Of a stretch of DNA of 22,650 nucleotides, positions 8,143 to 15,087 are shown in pieces. The stretch is from NCBI GenBank assembly GCA_039180865.1, contig JBCDCZ010000040.1:1-22650 (forward strand). Direction: 5' to 3'. The position numbers and the translations under genes were made by a program. Within the stretch, counting starts at the first letter, position 1, and each line of letters opens with the position of its first letter. The DNA is from JBCDCU01 sp039180865. Lineage in GTDB: Bacteria; Pseudomonadota; Alphaproteobacteria; Rhizobiales; JACESI01. The notes below the pieces were generated by a model. It was not told the DNA's origin. It did not search any database and saw only the letters and a list, made by a program, of their open reading frames with translations.

Positions 8143-9342
8143 ATGCCAGGTCTGATACCGGATAATATCGCTCACTTTGCCCGTGCCTTGCGGCGGGCAG
8201 GGCTTCCGGTTGGCCCCGCTTTGGTTGTCGAGGCTGTAAAGGCCGTCGAGACCGCTGGTCTCAAGTCGAAGGAAGATCTCTACTGGACGCTCCACGCGGT
8301 ATTCGTGAAAAGGCGCGATCACCGGCCGGTCTATCATGAAGCCTTTCATCTGTTTTTCAGAAAGCGCGATCTGATTGAGAAAATGCTTCAGATCCTATCC
8401 CCCGTGGCAGAAGGGAAGGCGGAAAAAGAAAAGGCCAAGGCAGGCGCCGCACGTGTCTCTGATGCTTTTTTCAATCAGCCGGAACAAAAGCGCGAAGACG
8501 AAATTGTCCCGGAAATCGAAATCGATGCGCGCTACACGATGTCGCCGAGCGATGTCTTGAGGGAGAAAGATTTCGCCCAGATGAGCGCGGCTGAAATCGC
8601 CGAGGCAAAGCGCGCGATCGCCTCGCTGCGTCTGCCTGTGGATGAAATCGCTACACGCCGCTATGAACCGGCGGGGCGGCCCGAGCGTTTCAATATGCGC
8701 AGGACAATGGCCCGGTCTCTCAGGGCGGGCGGCGCGGTGATCTTGCCTGAATTTGACAGTGTGAAAACGGTTCATCCGCCTGTCGTCGCTCTCTGCGATA
8801 TCTCCGGATCGATGAGCCAGTATTCCAGGATCTTCCTGCATTTTCTCCACGCTCTTTCGGAGAAGAACCGGCGGGTTCATACCTTTTTGTTTGGGACCAG
8901 GCTCACGAACGTGACCCGGCAATTGCGGATGAAAGATCCGGACGAGGCGCTGGAAGAATGCTCAGCCGCAGTGCTCGACTGGTCCGGCGGAACGCGCATT
9001 GCCTCCACCTTGCGTGAATTCAACATGAAATGGTCGCGTCGCGTGCTTGGTCAAAAGGCCATTGTCCTCCTCATAACAGACGGTCTGGAACGCGACGGAC
9101 AGGAAAACCTCGACCATGAAATGGATCGACTGCATCGGTCCTGCCACCGGTTGATTTGGCTGAACCCGCTCCTACGTTTTGAGGGCTTTCAGGCTAAGGC
9201 TGCCGGAATCCGCACAATGCTAAGCCATGTCGATGATTTCAGAGCTGTTCATTCAATCGATGCGATGGCGGATCTGGCTGATGTCTTGTCAAAACCACCC
9301 ATGCGAGCCCATGATCCGATGGAATGGTTGAAGGCTGGTTGA
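8143..9342 (+). CDS. CoxE-like VWA domain protein
   Basis: This 399-residue cytoplasmic protein is the VWA partner of the preceding MoxR-type ATPase. The N-terminal half (1-190) is helical and charged, with a Lys/Glu-rich stretch at about 85-125. The C-terminal half is a von Willebrand A domain with a full MIDAS: DISGS (219-223), SGGTR (281-285) and LLITDG (309-314). This layout is that of the CoxE family (DUF58/VWA-CoxE). In the known cox system, MoxR-VWA pairs remodel a client protein; here the adjacent XdhC-type and cofactor genes point to a molybdenum-containing hydroxylase. No signal peptide or membrane segment was seen. Spacing to both neighbours is under 30 bases, so it is in the same operon. 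Confidence 0.9.
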   Translation: MPGLIPDNIAHFARALRRAGLPVGPALVVEAVKAVETAGLKSKEDLYWTLHAVFVKRRDHRPVYHEAFHLFFRKRDLIEKMLQILSPVAEGKAEKEKAKAGAARVSDAFFNQPEQKREDEIVPEIEIDARYTMSPSDVLREKDFAQMSAAEIAEAKRAIASLRLPVDEIATRRYEPAGRPERFNMRRTMARSLRAGGAVILPEFDSVKTVHPPVVALCDISGSMSQYSRIFLHFLHALSEKNRRVHTFLFGTRLTNVTRQLRMKDPDEALEECSAAVLDWSGGTRIASTLREFNMKWSRRVLGQKAIVLLITDGLERDGQENLDHEMDRLHRSCHRLIWLNPLLRFEGFQAKAAGIRTMLSHVDDFRAVHSIDAMADLADVLSKPPMRAHDPMEWLKAG

Positions 9343-9365
9343 GGCGAACAGGCGCGAAAGGAAAG

Positions 9366-9695
9366 ATGATGTCCGGCGACGGTGAACGTGACATTTTGTC
9401 GATTGCAGAGGCATGGCGGGAAGAAGGACGTCAGATCGCCCTTGCGAGCGTCGTGAAAACCTGGGGGTCTGCGCCCCGTCCCGCCGGTGCGCATCTTTTG
9501 ATCGATTCAGAGGGAAACTTTGAAGGTTCGGTTTCCGGCGGGTGTGTGGAAGGTGCGGTCGTCAGCGAAGCTGTGGAGGTGATCGATGATGGCAAACCGC
9601 GCACGCTGACTTTCGGAGTGGCAGATGAGACCGCGTGGGAAGTCGGCCTGTCCTGCGGCGGTGAGATCGCGGTTTACGTGGAGCGCGTTGACTAA
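9366..9695 (+). CDS. XdhC/CoxI N-terminal domain protein
   Basis: This is a 109-residue protein corresponding to the XdhC_CoxI domain alone. XdhC proteins bind the molybdenum cofactor, promote its sulfuration and pass it to xanthine dehydrogenase or related hydroxylases. The characteristic motifs are WGSAPRPAGAHLLI (33-46), GSVSGGCVEGAVV (54-66) and LSCGGEI (95-101), with C60 and C97 as likely cofactor-contact cysteines. The start at 9366 follows an AAAGGAAAG ribosome site; a second ATG comes immediately after. Its TAA is directly followed by the ATG of the next gene, which encodes the second XdhC domain. The function is thus split over two adjacent genes, an arrangement I recall from other rhizobia rather than a frameshift. 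Confidence 0.9.
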   Translation: MMSGDGERDILSIAEAWREEGRQIALASVVKTWGSAPRPAGAHLLIDSEGNFEGSVSGGCVEGAVVSEAVEVIDDGKPRTLTFGVADETAWEVGLSCGGEIAVYVERVD

Positions 9696-10379
9696 ATGGA
9701 TCTGTCCCTTCTCAAGCGGCTCAATAAGGAGCGACGCGAACGGCGGCCCGTGATCCTGATCACGAATACGAACAGCGGCGAACAGCATCTCTATGGCCCG
9801 GATGATAGCGTGGACGACGCAGCGCTACGCGACGAGGTATCCGCCCGGTTCTACTCTGGAAAATCCGGAACGGTCGGTGACCACTTTATCTCAGTCTATC
9901 TTCCGTCTCCGCGTCTGGTGGTGATCGGCGCGGTCCACATCTCACAGCATCTCGTTAGTCCAGCGGCTGCTGCGGGGTTCGATGTGACAATTATCGATCC
10001 ACGAACCGCCTTTGCCAGCGAAGAGCGGTTCCCGGATGTTGCGCTTTTTGCGGAATGGCCAGATGTCATCCTGACGGGGAATCCGCTCGATCCCTTTACG
10101 GCCCTGGCCGCACTGACCCATGATCCGAAAATCGACGATCTACCGCTCTCGGAAGGGTTAAAGGCCGGCTGTTTTTATGTCGGCGCCCTTGGAAGCCGTA
10201 AGACCCACGGTAAACGGGTCGATCGCCTGAAGGAACGGGGACATACGGAAGCTGAGATTGATCGGATCAACGCGCCGATCGGTCTTGATATCGGGGCATC
10301 GTCGCCCGCTGAAATCGCAATTGCTGTCCTCGCTGAAGTGATTGCCGCACGGCGCAATAAGCTTCAGGAGGCGGCGTGA
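9696..10379 (+). CDS. XdhC C-terminal (Rossmann) domain protein
   Basis: This 227-residue protein matches the Rossmann-like second domain of XdhC/CoxF proteins. The nucleotide-binding strand and loop is LVVIGAVHISQHL (74-86), less glycine-rich than the usual GAGHVAQ form. YVGALGSRKTHGKR (161-174) and INAPIGLDIGASSPAEIAIA (191-210) are the family signatures. It should work with the preceding N-domain protein in cofactor sulfuration and delivery. The first 65 residues have no motif that I recognise. The ATG abuts the previous stop, and its own TGA overlaps the GTG of the next gene by four bases, so translation of all three is probably coupled. Confidence in the family is high. Confidence 0.9.
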   Translation: MDLSLLKRLNKERRERRPVILITNTNSGEQHLYGPDDSVDDAALRDEVSARFYSGKSGTVGDHFISVYLPSPRLVVIGAVHISQHLVSPAAAAGFDVTIIDPRTAFASEERFPDVALFAEWPDVILTGNPLDPFTALAALTHDPKIDDLPLSEGLKAGCFYVGALGSRKTHGKRVDRLKERGHTEAEIDRINAPIGLDIGASSPAEIAIAVLAEVIAARRNKLQEAA

Positions 10380-12004
10380 AATTCGGACCTGTTCCGGTTG
10401 GGAAGGCGGAAGGATGCTATCTCGCCCACGCCCTTAAATTGGAGAAAGGCCGTCTGAAGAAGGGGCATTTCCTGACTGCGGACGACATCACGGCTATCCG
10501 CAAAGCGGGCGTTGAAACTCTCATAGCCGCAACGCTTGAAGAGGATGATGTTCACGAAGAGGCGGCCGCTGAGCGGATTGCTGCTGCCATAAGCGGTGAT
10601 CAGGTTCGCTTGGATCCTCCGTTCACTGGCCGGGTCAACCTCTTTGCGTCAGAAGCCGGTATCCTACGGGTGGATAAAACGGGGGTCGATCAGCTTAATC
10701 GGATTCATCCGGCAATCACATTCGCGACGCTTGCTGATTACGCTCCAGTCGAGGCTGGCCGCATGATAGCGACGGTGAAGATTATTCCCTTCGCAGCACC
10801 GAGCGTCGGCGTTATTGCTGCGGAAGGACTCGGGCCTCTGGTGAGCGTAAGACCATTTGTGCGCAAGAAGGTGGCACTGGTCGCGACGAAACTTCCTGCG
10901 CTTAAAGAAGCGACGATGGACAAGACCCGAAAGATCCTGGAAGACCGGCTTGCCCGCGCTGGCGCGGATCTCGTTACAGAGATCAGGGTTGCGCATGACG
11001 AAGCGGAGATCTGTGACGGTCTCAAAAAGGTCAGCGACACAGGTGCTGATTTGATTGTTCTTTTCGGAGCCTCGGCAACCGTCGATGAGGCAGATGTCGG
11101 CCCTGAGGGCCTCATGCAGGCTGGCGGTACTCTTGATCATTTCGGAATGCCTGTTGATCCCGGCAATCTCCTGTTCATAGGGGCGCTTTCCGGTGCTCCC
11201 GTGATTGGCGCGCCCGGTTGCGCGCGGGCGCCAGCGGAAAACGGATTTGATTGGGTCCTCCATCGTCTGCTCGCAGGGATCGATGTCAATCAGGATGACA
11301 TAACTTCACTCGGGGTTGGTGGATTGTTGATGGAAATCACCTCACGGCCGCAACCGCGCGAAGGTGGGGTTGAAGCCGGTCCTGGTGACGGTCAGCCCGC
11401 GCGGGTTTCGGCGGTTCTGCTCGCTGCCGGACAATCCCGTCGTATGGGTTCCCACAACAAACTCACCGCGACCGTTGACGGAATCGCACTGGTGCGCCGG
11501 GCGGCGGAAGCCCTGCTCGCATCGAAAGCCAACGAGGTCGTAGTTGTAACAGGCCATCAACCTCGGGAGGTCGAGGTGGCGCTATCCGGTCTTTCCGTTC
11601 GTTTCGTCCACAATCCTGATTATGCAGATGGGCTCTCCACTTCGCTGAGAGTCGGGATCAGCGCTCTGGGACCGGAGAGCGAAGCAGCTTTGATCGCCCT
11701 TGCGGATATGCCGTTCCTCGAGACAGAAGCGTTCGACCGGGTGATTGATGCTTTCACAGATGATGCGGCAACGAGCCTTGTGGTCGCAACGTCGAATGGA
11801 AAGCGCGGTAATCCGGTTCTTTGGTCGCGACGACATTACCCGGATCTTATGGCGATATCCGGTGACACGGGTGCGCGCCACCTTATCGGGGCGAATGAAG
11901 CGTTCTTGAGCGAGGTTGAGATCGGCGAGAGTGCGGCACTTGATCTCGACACACCGGAAGCATTGCGTGCTGCGGGTGGCCGCTTGCCGGAGGACAAGGC
12001 GTGA
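10376..12004 (+). CDS. Fusion: MoeA-like molybdopterin-binding domain plus MocA-type nucleotidyltransferase
   Basis: This is a 542-residue two-domain cofactor protein. Residues 1-320 resemble the molybdopterin-binding (MoCF) region found in MoeA-like proteins, with KKGHFLTADDI (28-38), RKKVALVATK (163-172), DLIVLFGAS (225-233) and GTLDHFGMPVDPGN (251-264). After a linker (about 325-343), residues 344-542 are a nucleotidyltransferase like MocA, which attaches CMP to the cofactor: VLLAAGQSRRMG (347-358), ALADMPFL (441-448), GNPVLW (478-483) and GDTGARHL (496-503). Making and sensing molybdopterin cytosine dinucleotide fits the XdhC and CoxD/E genes upstream. CTP rather than GTP use is inferred from family and context. 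The start is GTG at 10376, overlapping the previous stop; its own stop overlaps the sfsA GTG. Confidence 0.88.
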   Translation: MKFGPVPVGKAEGCYLAHALKLEKGRLKKGHFLTADDITAIRKAGVETLIAATLEEDDVHEEAAAERIAAAISGDQVRLDPPFTGRVNLFASEAGILRVDKTGVDQLNRIHPAITFATLADYAPVEAGRMIATVKIIPFAAPSVGVIAAEGLGPLVSVRPFVRKKVALVATKLPALKEATMDKTRKILEDRLARAGADLVTEIRVAHDEAEICDGLKKVSDTGADLIVLFGASATVDEADVGPEGLMQAGGTLDHFGMPVDPGNLLFIGALSGAPVIGAPGCARAPAENGFDWVLHRLLAGIDVNQDDITSLGVGGLLMEITSRPQPREGGVEAGPGDGQPARVSAVLLAAGQSRRMGSHNKLTATVDGIALVRRAAEALLASKANEVVVVTGHQPREVEVALSGLSVRFVHNPDYADGLSTSLRVGISALGPESEAALIALADMPFLETEAFDRVIDAFTDDAATSLVVATSNGKRGNPVLWSRRHYPDLMAISGDTGARHLIGANEAFLSEVEIGESAALDLDTPEALRAAGGRLPEDKA

Positions 12005-12714
12005 GATTTCCTGCCGAATTGATGAAAGGGCGCCTCATAAAGCGCTATAAGCGGTTCCTTGCCGATATTGTTCTTGAGGATGGCCAGGAGGTGACAGCCC
12101 ATTGCGCCAATCCGGGCTCGATGATGGGCTTGAAGGATCCCGGCATGACCGTCTGGGTATCACCGGCAAAGGATCCTAAGAGAAAACTCAAATACGATCT
12201 GCAACTCGTCGAGGCTGATGATACGCTGGTTGCTATCAACACCGGCAATCCGAACAAACTGGTCGAAGAAGCAATCCTTGACGGAACGATCAAAGAGCTC
12301 GACGGATATGACACGCTGCGCCGGGAGGTGAAGTACGGCAAAGCCAGCCGCATCGACATACTTCTTTCAGGCGACGAGGACGGTCGTGCCGACTGTTATG
12401 TCGAAGTCAAGAATGTCCATCTTTTGCGGGCGCCCGGCCTTATAGAGTTTCCGGATAGTGTAACGGCAAGAGGTGCGAAACATCTGGGTGAACTCGCCGA
12501 TATGGTTGATGAGGGGCACCGGGCGGTCATGGTCTACTTGGTGCAACGCGGGGACGGCCGAGAGTTTCGCCTCGCTGATGATCTTGACCCCGCTTATGCG
12601 ACAGCTTTTGTCGATGCCCGCAAAAGAGGCGTTGAAGCGCTGGTTTATGATTCTGTCATTGCCCTTGACGAAATCCGGGTGAGAGGGCCATTGCCCTTGA
12701 TCGAGCCCGCGTGA
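12001..12714 (+). CDS. sfsA: SfsA family protein (sugar fermentation stimulation protein)
   Basis: This is a 237-residue protein of the SfsA family, named in E. coli for an effect on maltose use and suspected to bind or cut nucleic acid; the biochemical role is still unsettled. Typical segments are ANPGSMMGL (36-44), RREVKYGKASRIDILL (106-121) and YVEVKNVHLL (133-142), with the acidic and lysine residues of a nuclease-like fold, followed by PDSVTARGAKHLGEL. It begins with GTG at 12001, which overlaps the stop of the cofactor fusion gene by four bases, so it is coupled to the maturation operon although no functional link is known. A 134-base gap follows before map. The family call is secure. 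Confidence 0.93.
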   Translation: MRFPAELMKGRLIKRYKRFLADIVLEDGQEVTAHCANPGSMMGLKDPGMTVWVSPAKDPKRKLKYDLQLVEADDTLVAINTGNPNKLVEEAILDGTIKELDGYDTLRREVKYGKASRIDILLSGDEDGRADCYVEVKNVHLLRAPGLIEFPDSVTARGAKHLGELADMVDEGHRAVMVYLVQRGDGREFRLADDLDPAYATAFVDARKRGVEALVYDSVIALDEIRVRGPLPLIEPA

Positions 12715-12848
12715 GGCGACCTTATTGTTACGGCGATACGCGTTCCGTTTTGCTGGTCAATCGCGTTAGGCCCGTTTATGAAGGCCCGACAGCATTTACA
12801 TAGAAGAAGACTTCAAGCTGGCCCTTGGTGCCGCAAGGAGTGGAGAGA

Positions 12849-13694
12849 ATGGTAAGCTATATCGAGGCAGCAACCGCACCCCTGCGCAATACGGGTCAGG
12901 TGCGCCTTTACACTACGGATGATTTCGCTGCCATGCGTGAAGCCGGTCAGCTGACGGCCCGCGCTCTGGACCATATCGCAGAAATGGTCAAACCGGGTGT
13001 AACAACCGAAGAGATCGACGACTTTGTGTATCAGTTCGGTCTCGACAACGATGCGATCCCGGCGACCTTGAATTATCGCGGCTACACCAAGTCGAGTTGC
13101 ACGTCGATCAATCACGTCGTTTGCCACGGGATTCCAAATTCGAAGCCCTTGCGCGAGGGCGACATCATCAATGTGGATGTGACTTACATCGTCAACGGCT
13201 GGCACGGCGACTCAAGCCGTATGTATTCGGTTGGCGCCGTGAAACGGGCTGCCGAGCGACTAATGGACGTCACCTATGAATGTCTCATGCGCGGGATCCG
13301 CGCGGTGAAACCCGGCGGGACAATTGGCGATATCGGTCACGCAATCCAGACTTACGCCGAGAGTGAGCGCTGCAGCGTGGTTCGCGACTTCTGCGGCCAC
13401 GGTGTCGGGCAGCTTTTTCATGACACGCCGAACGTCCTGCATTATGGCCGGGCGGGCGAGGGGGTCGAGTTGAAGCCCGGAATGATCTTCACGATTGAAC
13501 CGATGATCAATCTCGGGCGCCCCCATGTGAAAGTTCTGCCGGATGGATGGACGGCGGTTACGCGGGATCGTTCGCTGTCAGCGCAGTTTGAGCATTCTGT
13601 CGGGGTGACGGAGACGGGCTGTGAAATTTTCACATCATCTCCGAAGGGTTATCACAAACCGCCTTATGGTCCGTCGCCAAAGTCTGCCGGATAG
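12849..13694 (+). CDS. map: Type I methionine aminopeptidase
   Basis: It removes the initiator methionine from nascent proteins. The protein has 281 residues, including about 15 extra N-terminal residues before the catalytic pita-bread domain. All five metal ligands can be placed: D110 (NVDVTY), D121 (HGDSSRMY), H184 (CGHGVG), E217 (FTIEPMI) and E248 (QFEHSV); the substrate-side H93 is in VCHGIP. The start is fixed by AAGGAG at 12835-12840, eight bases before ATG 12849. A 134-base non-coding gap precedes it, so it probably has its own promoter, although no convincing pair of hexamers was found. A GC-rich hairpin follows just after the stop. Very secure. Confidence 0.97.
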   Translation: MVSYIEAATAPLRNTGQVRLYTTDDFAAMREAGQLTARALDHIAEMVKPGVTTEEIDDFVYQFGLDNDAIPATLNYRGYTKSSCTSINHVVCHGIPNSKPLREGDIINVDVTYIVNGWHGDSSRMYSVGAVKRAAERLMDVTYECLMRGIRAVKPGGTIGDIGHAIQTYAESERCSVVRDFCGHGVGQLFHDTPNVLHYGRAGEGVELKPGMIFTIEPMINLGRPHVKVLPDGWTAVTRDRSLSAQFEHSVGVTETGCEIFTSSPKGYHKPPYGPSPKSAG

Positions 13695-13698
13695 GAAC

Positions 13699-13716
13699 GG
13701 CGGCAGCCGCGCCGCC
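13699..13716 (+). other. GC-rich hairpin between map and radC
   Basis: GGCGGC (13699-13704) pairs with GCCGCC (13711-13716) around a six-base loop, starting four bases after the map stop codon. No U-run follows, so it is more likely a pause or 3'-end stabilising structure than an intrinsic terminator. Confidence 0.4.
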
Positions 13717-13756
13717 GCTCGTGAAGGGCCCGAAAAAACAAGAATACTTCAAAACG

Positions 13757-13762
13757 TATACT
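13757..13762 (+). promoter_or_regulatory. Possible -10 element for a leaderless radC transcript
   Basis: TATACT matches the -10 consensus in five of six positions and ends eight bases before the radC ATG. The -35 region (around 13734-13739) is only A-rich. The absence of a ribosome site makes leaderless initiation possible. Confidence 0.25.
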
Positions 13763-13770
13763 CCGTTGCG

Positions 13771-14475
13771 ATGACAAAAAGTGACCCATCCACGTCTTCA
13801 GAAAAACCGCATTATACCGGTCATCGGGACCGATTGAGAGCGCGGTTTCAACAAAACGGGGATGCGGCGCTCGCCGACTACGAATTACTGGAACTCATTC
13901 TCTTCAGGTCGATCCCGCGCCGGGACACCAAGCCGATCGCAAAGGCACTTCTTACTCGTTTCGGAAACTTTGCAGACGTATTGGCCGCCCCCGAATCCCG
14001 ACTGTGCGAAGTCGATGGTGTTGGGCCATCTGTTGCCGCCGATCTGAAGATCGTGAGGGCGGCAGCGAAGCGATTCAGCCGTGGTCTTGTGAAAGAGCGC
14101 ACAATTCTCTCATCCTGGGATGCACTTCTGGATTATTGCCATACAGCGATGGCCTATGAAGAGCGCGAGGAATTCCGCATACTCTTTCTCGATAAGAAGA
14201 ACCAGTTGATCGCCGATGAAGTACAACAGGTCGGTACCGTGGATCACACACCGGTCTATCCGCGCGAAATCGTCAAACGGGCGTTGGAGCTTTCGGCGAC
14301 GGCAATCATCCTCCTCCACAACCATCCGTCCGGCGATCCGACACCGTCAAATGCTGATGTTGTCATGACGGAAAAGATCATTGCGGTTGCTTCCCCTCTG
14401 GGCATCGCCGTTCATGATCATGTCGTTATTGGCCGAAACGGCCATGCGAGCCTGAAGCAACTCCAGCTGATATGA
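13771..14475 (+). CDS. radC: RadC family JAB/MPN domain protein
   Basis: This is a 234-residue RadC (DUF2466) protein. The N-terminal part (about 15-105) has helix-hairpin-helix character, with VDGVGPSVAADLKI at 81-94. The C-terminal part is a JAB1/MPN-like metal-binding domain with HNHPSGDPTPSNAD (183-196), giving H183, H185, S193 and D196. Its long-assumed role in DNA repair has been questioned in E. coli and the true substrate is unknown. The start at 13771 is chosen because GHRDRLRARF follows at a normal distance and longer versions would overlap map. No ribosome site precedes it; TATACT lies eight bases before the ATG (see findings). The family is certain. Confidence 0.95.
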   Translation: MTKSDPSTSSEKPHYTGHRDRLRARFQQNGDAALADYELLELILFRSIPRRDTKPIAKALLTRFGNFADVLAAPESRLCEVDGVGPSVAADLKIVRAAAKRFSRGLVKERTILSSWDALLDYCHTAMAYEEREEFRILFLDKKNQLIADEVQQVGTVDHTPVYPREIVKRALELSATAIILLHNHPSGDPTPSNADVVMTEKIIAVASPLGIAVHDHVVIGRNGHASLKQLQLI

Positions 14476-14585
14476 TATCTTAGATTGCAGGTGAACTGAT
14501 CATCAGCCGATCGTGTCATATTCACGATAAGGCATGGGTTTATTCTGAGATAATACTGAGCTCAATAGGATAACTGGAGGTATTC

Positions 14586-15050
14586 ATGGATTCATACCGT
14601 AATGCGGTCGACAGATCGCTTGCCGTTCTGTTTGCAGATGCCGGGGAAGATTTTTCGCTCGACGAAAATGGCATGACGTCGATTGCCCTTGAGAACAACA
14701 TCACGATCACGCTTGAGCTCGGCGGCAATGAAGACCGCCTCTATATCCGAGTACCACTCCTTTCTCTTGCCCCATCGCAGACGGAGTTTCTGAAAACTGC
14801 GCTTGAAACGAATCTCTTTTCGATGCCGAGCGATCAAACCTGGATCGCCTATGATCGCGATATAGCAGCGCTCGTCCTTTGCGGCGCTCTGGGCGATGAA
14901 GCTCGCGATCCCGAAAGTCTCCGAGCAATCCTCGAAAGCGTTGCTATTGATGCTACGCAAGCAGGTAGGGCGCTAAATGGGGCTCGGACCGGCAACGCAA
15001 ACGAAGAATCTCTCCTTACAGACGTGAGTAGCTTTAAAGTTCAGGGTTAG
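14586..15050 (+). CDS. Small protein resembling type III secretion (CesT/Tir) chaperones
   Basis: This is a 154-residue acidic protein without signal peptide or membrane segment. The order of features is that of the CesT/Tir chaperone fold: an N-terminal helix (YRNAVDRSLAVLF), FSLDENGMTSIALENN and ITITLELG as strands, then VPLLSLAPSQTEFLKTALETN (about 58-78), IAYDRDIAALVLCGAL and a C-terminal helix LRAILESVAIDATQAGRAL. The last 25 residues are polar and look disordered. TGGAGG at 14575-14580 supports the start. It lies alone between radC and the acyl-CoA ligase with no secretion-system genes around. Such folds also occur in proteins of other roles, so the function is open. The match is by pattern only, not by search. 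Confidence 0.6.
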   Translation: MDSYRNAVDRSLAVLFADAGEDFSLDENGMTSIALENNITITLELGGNEDRLYIRVPLLSLAPSQTEFLKTALETNLFSMPSDQTWIAYDRDIAALVLCGALGDEARDPESLRAILESVAIDATQAGRALNGARTGNANEESLLTDVSSFKVQG

Positions 15051-15051
15051 C

Positions 15052-15087
15052 TGCGAAAAGCGTACCGTTAGCTCGCCTCTTTTCGCA
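15052..15087. terminator. Hairpin between convergent genes, possible terminator
   Basis: TGCGAAAAG (15052-15060) and CTTTTCGCA (15079-15087) are perfect complements with an 18-base gap. The right arm lies in the last codons of the acyl-CoA ligase and the left arm directly after the stop of the chaperone-like gene, so it could end both transcripts. The loop is long and no clean U-run follows, so this is tentative. Confidence 0.35.

Noticed and set aside
9366..10379. The two XdhC genes as a single gene broken by a frameshift
   Set aside because: The first gene ends cleanly after its domain and the second has its own ATG directly after the stop. Both parts have intact motifs, and separate genes for the two domains are known in related bacteria.
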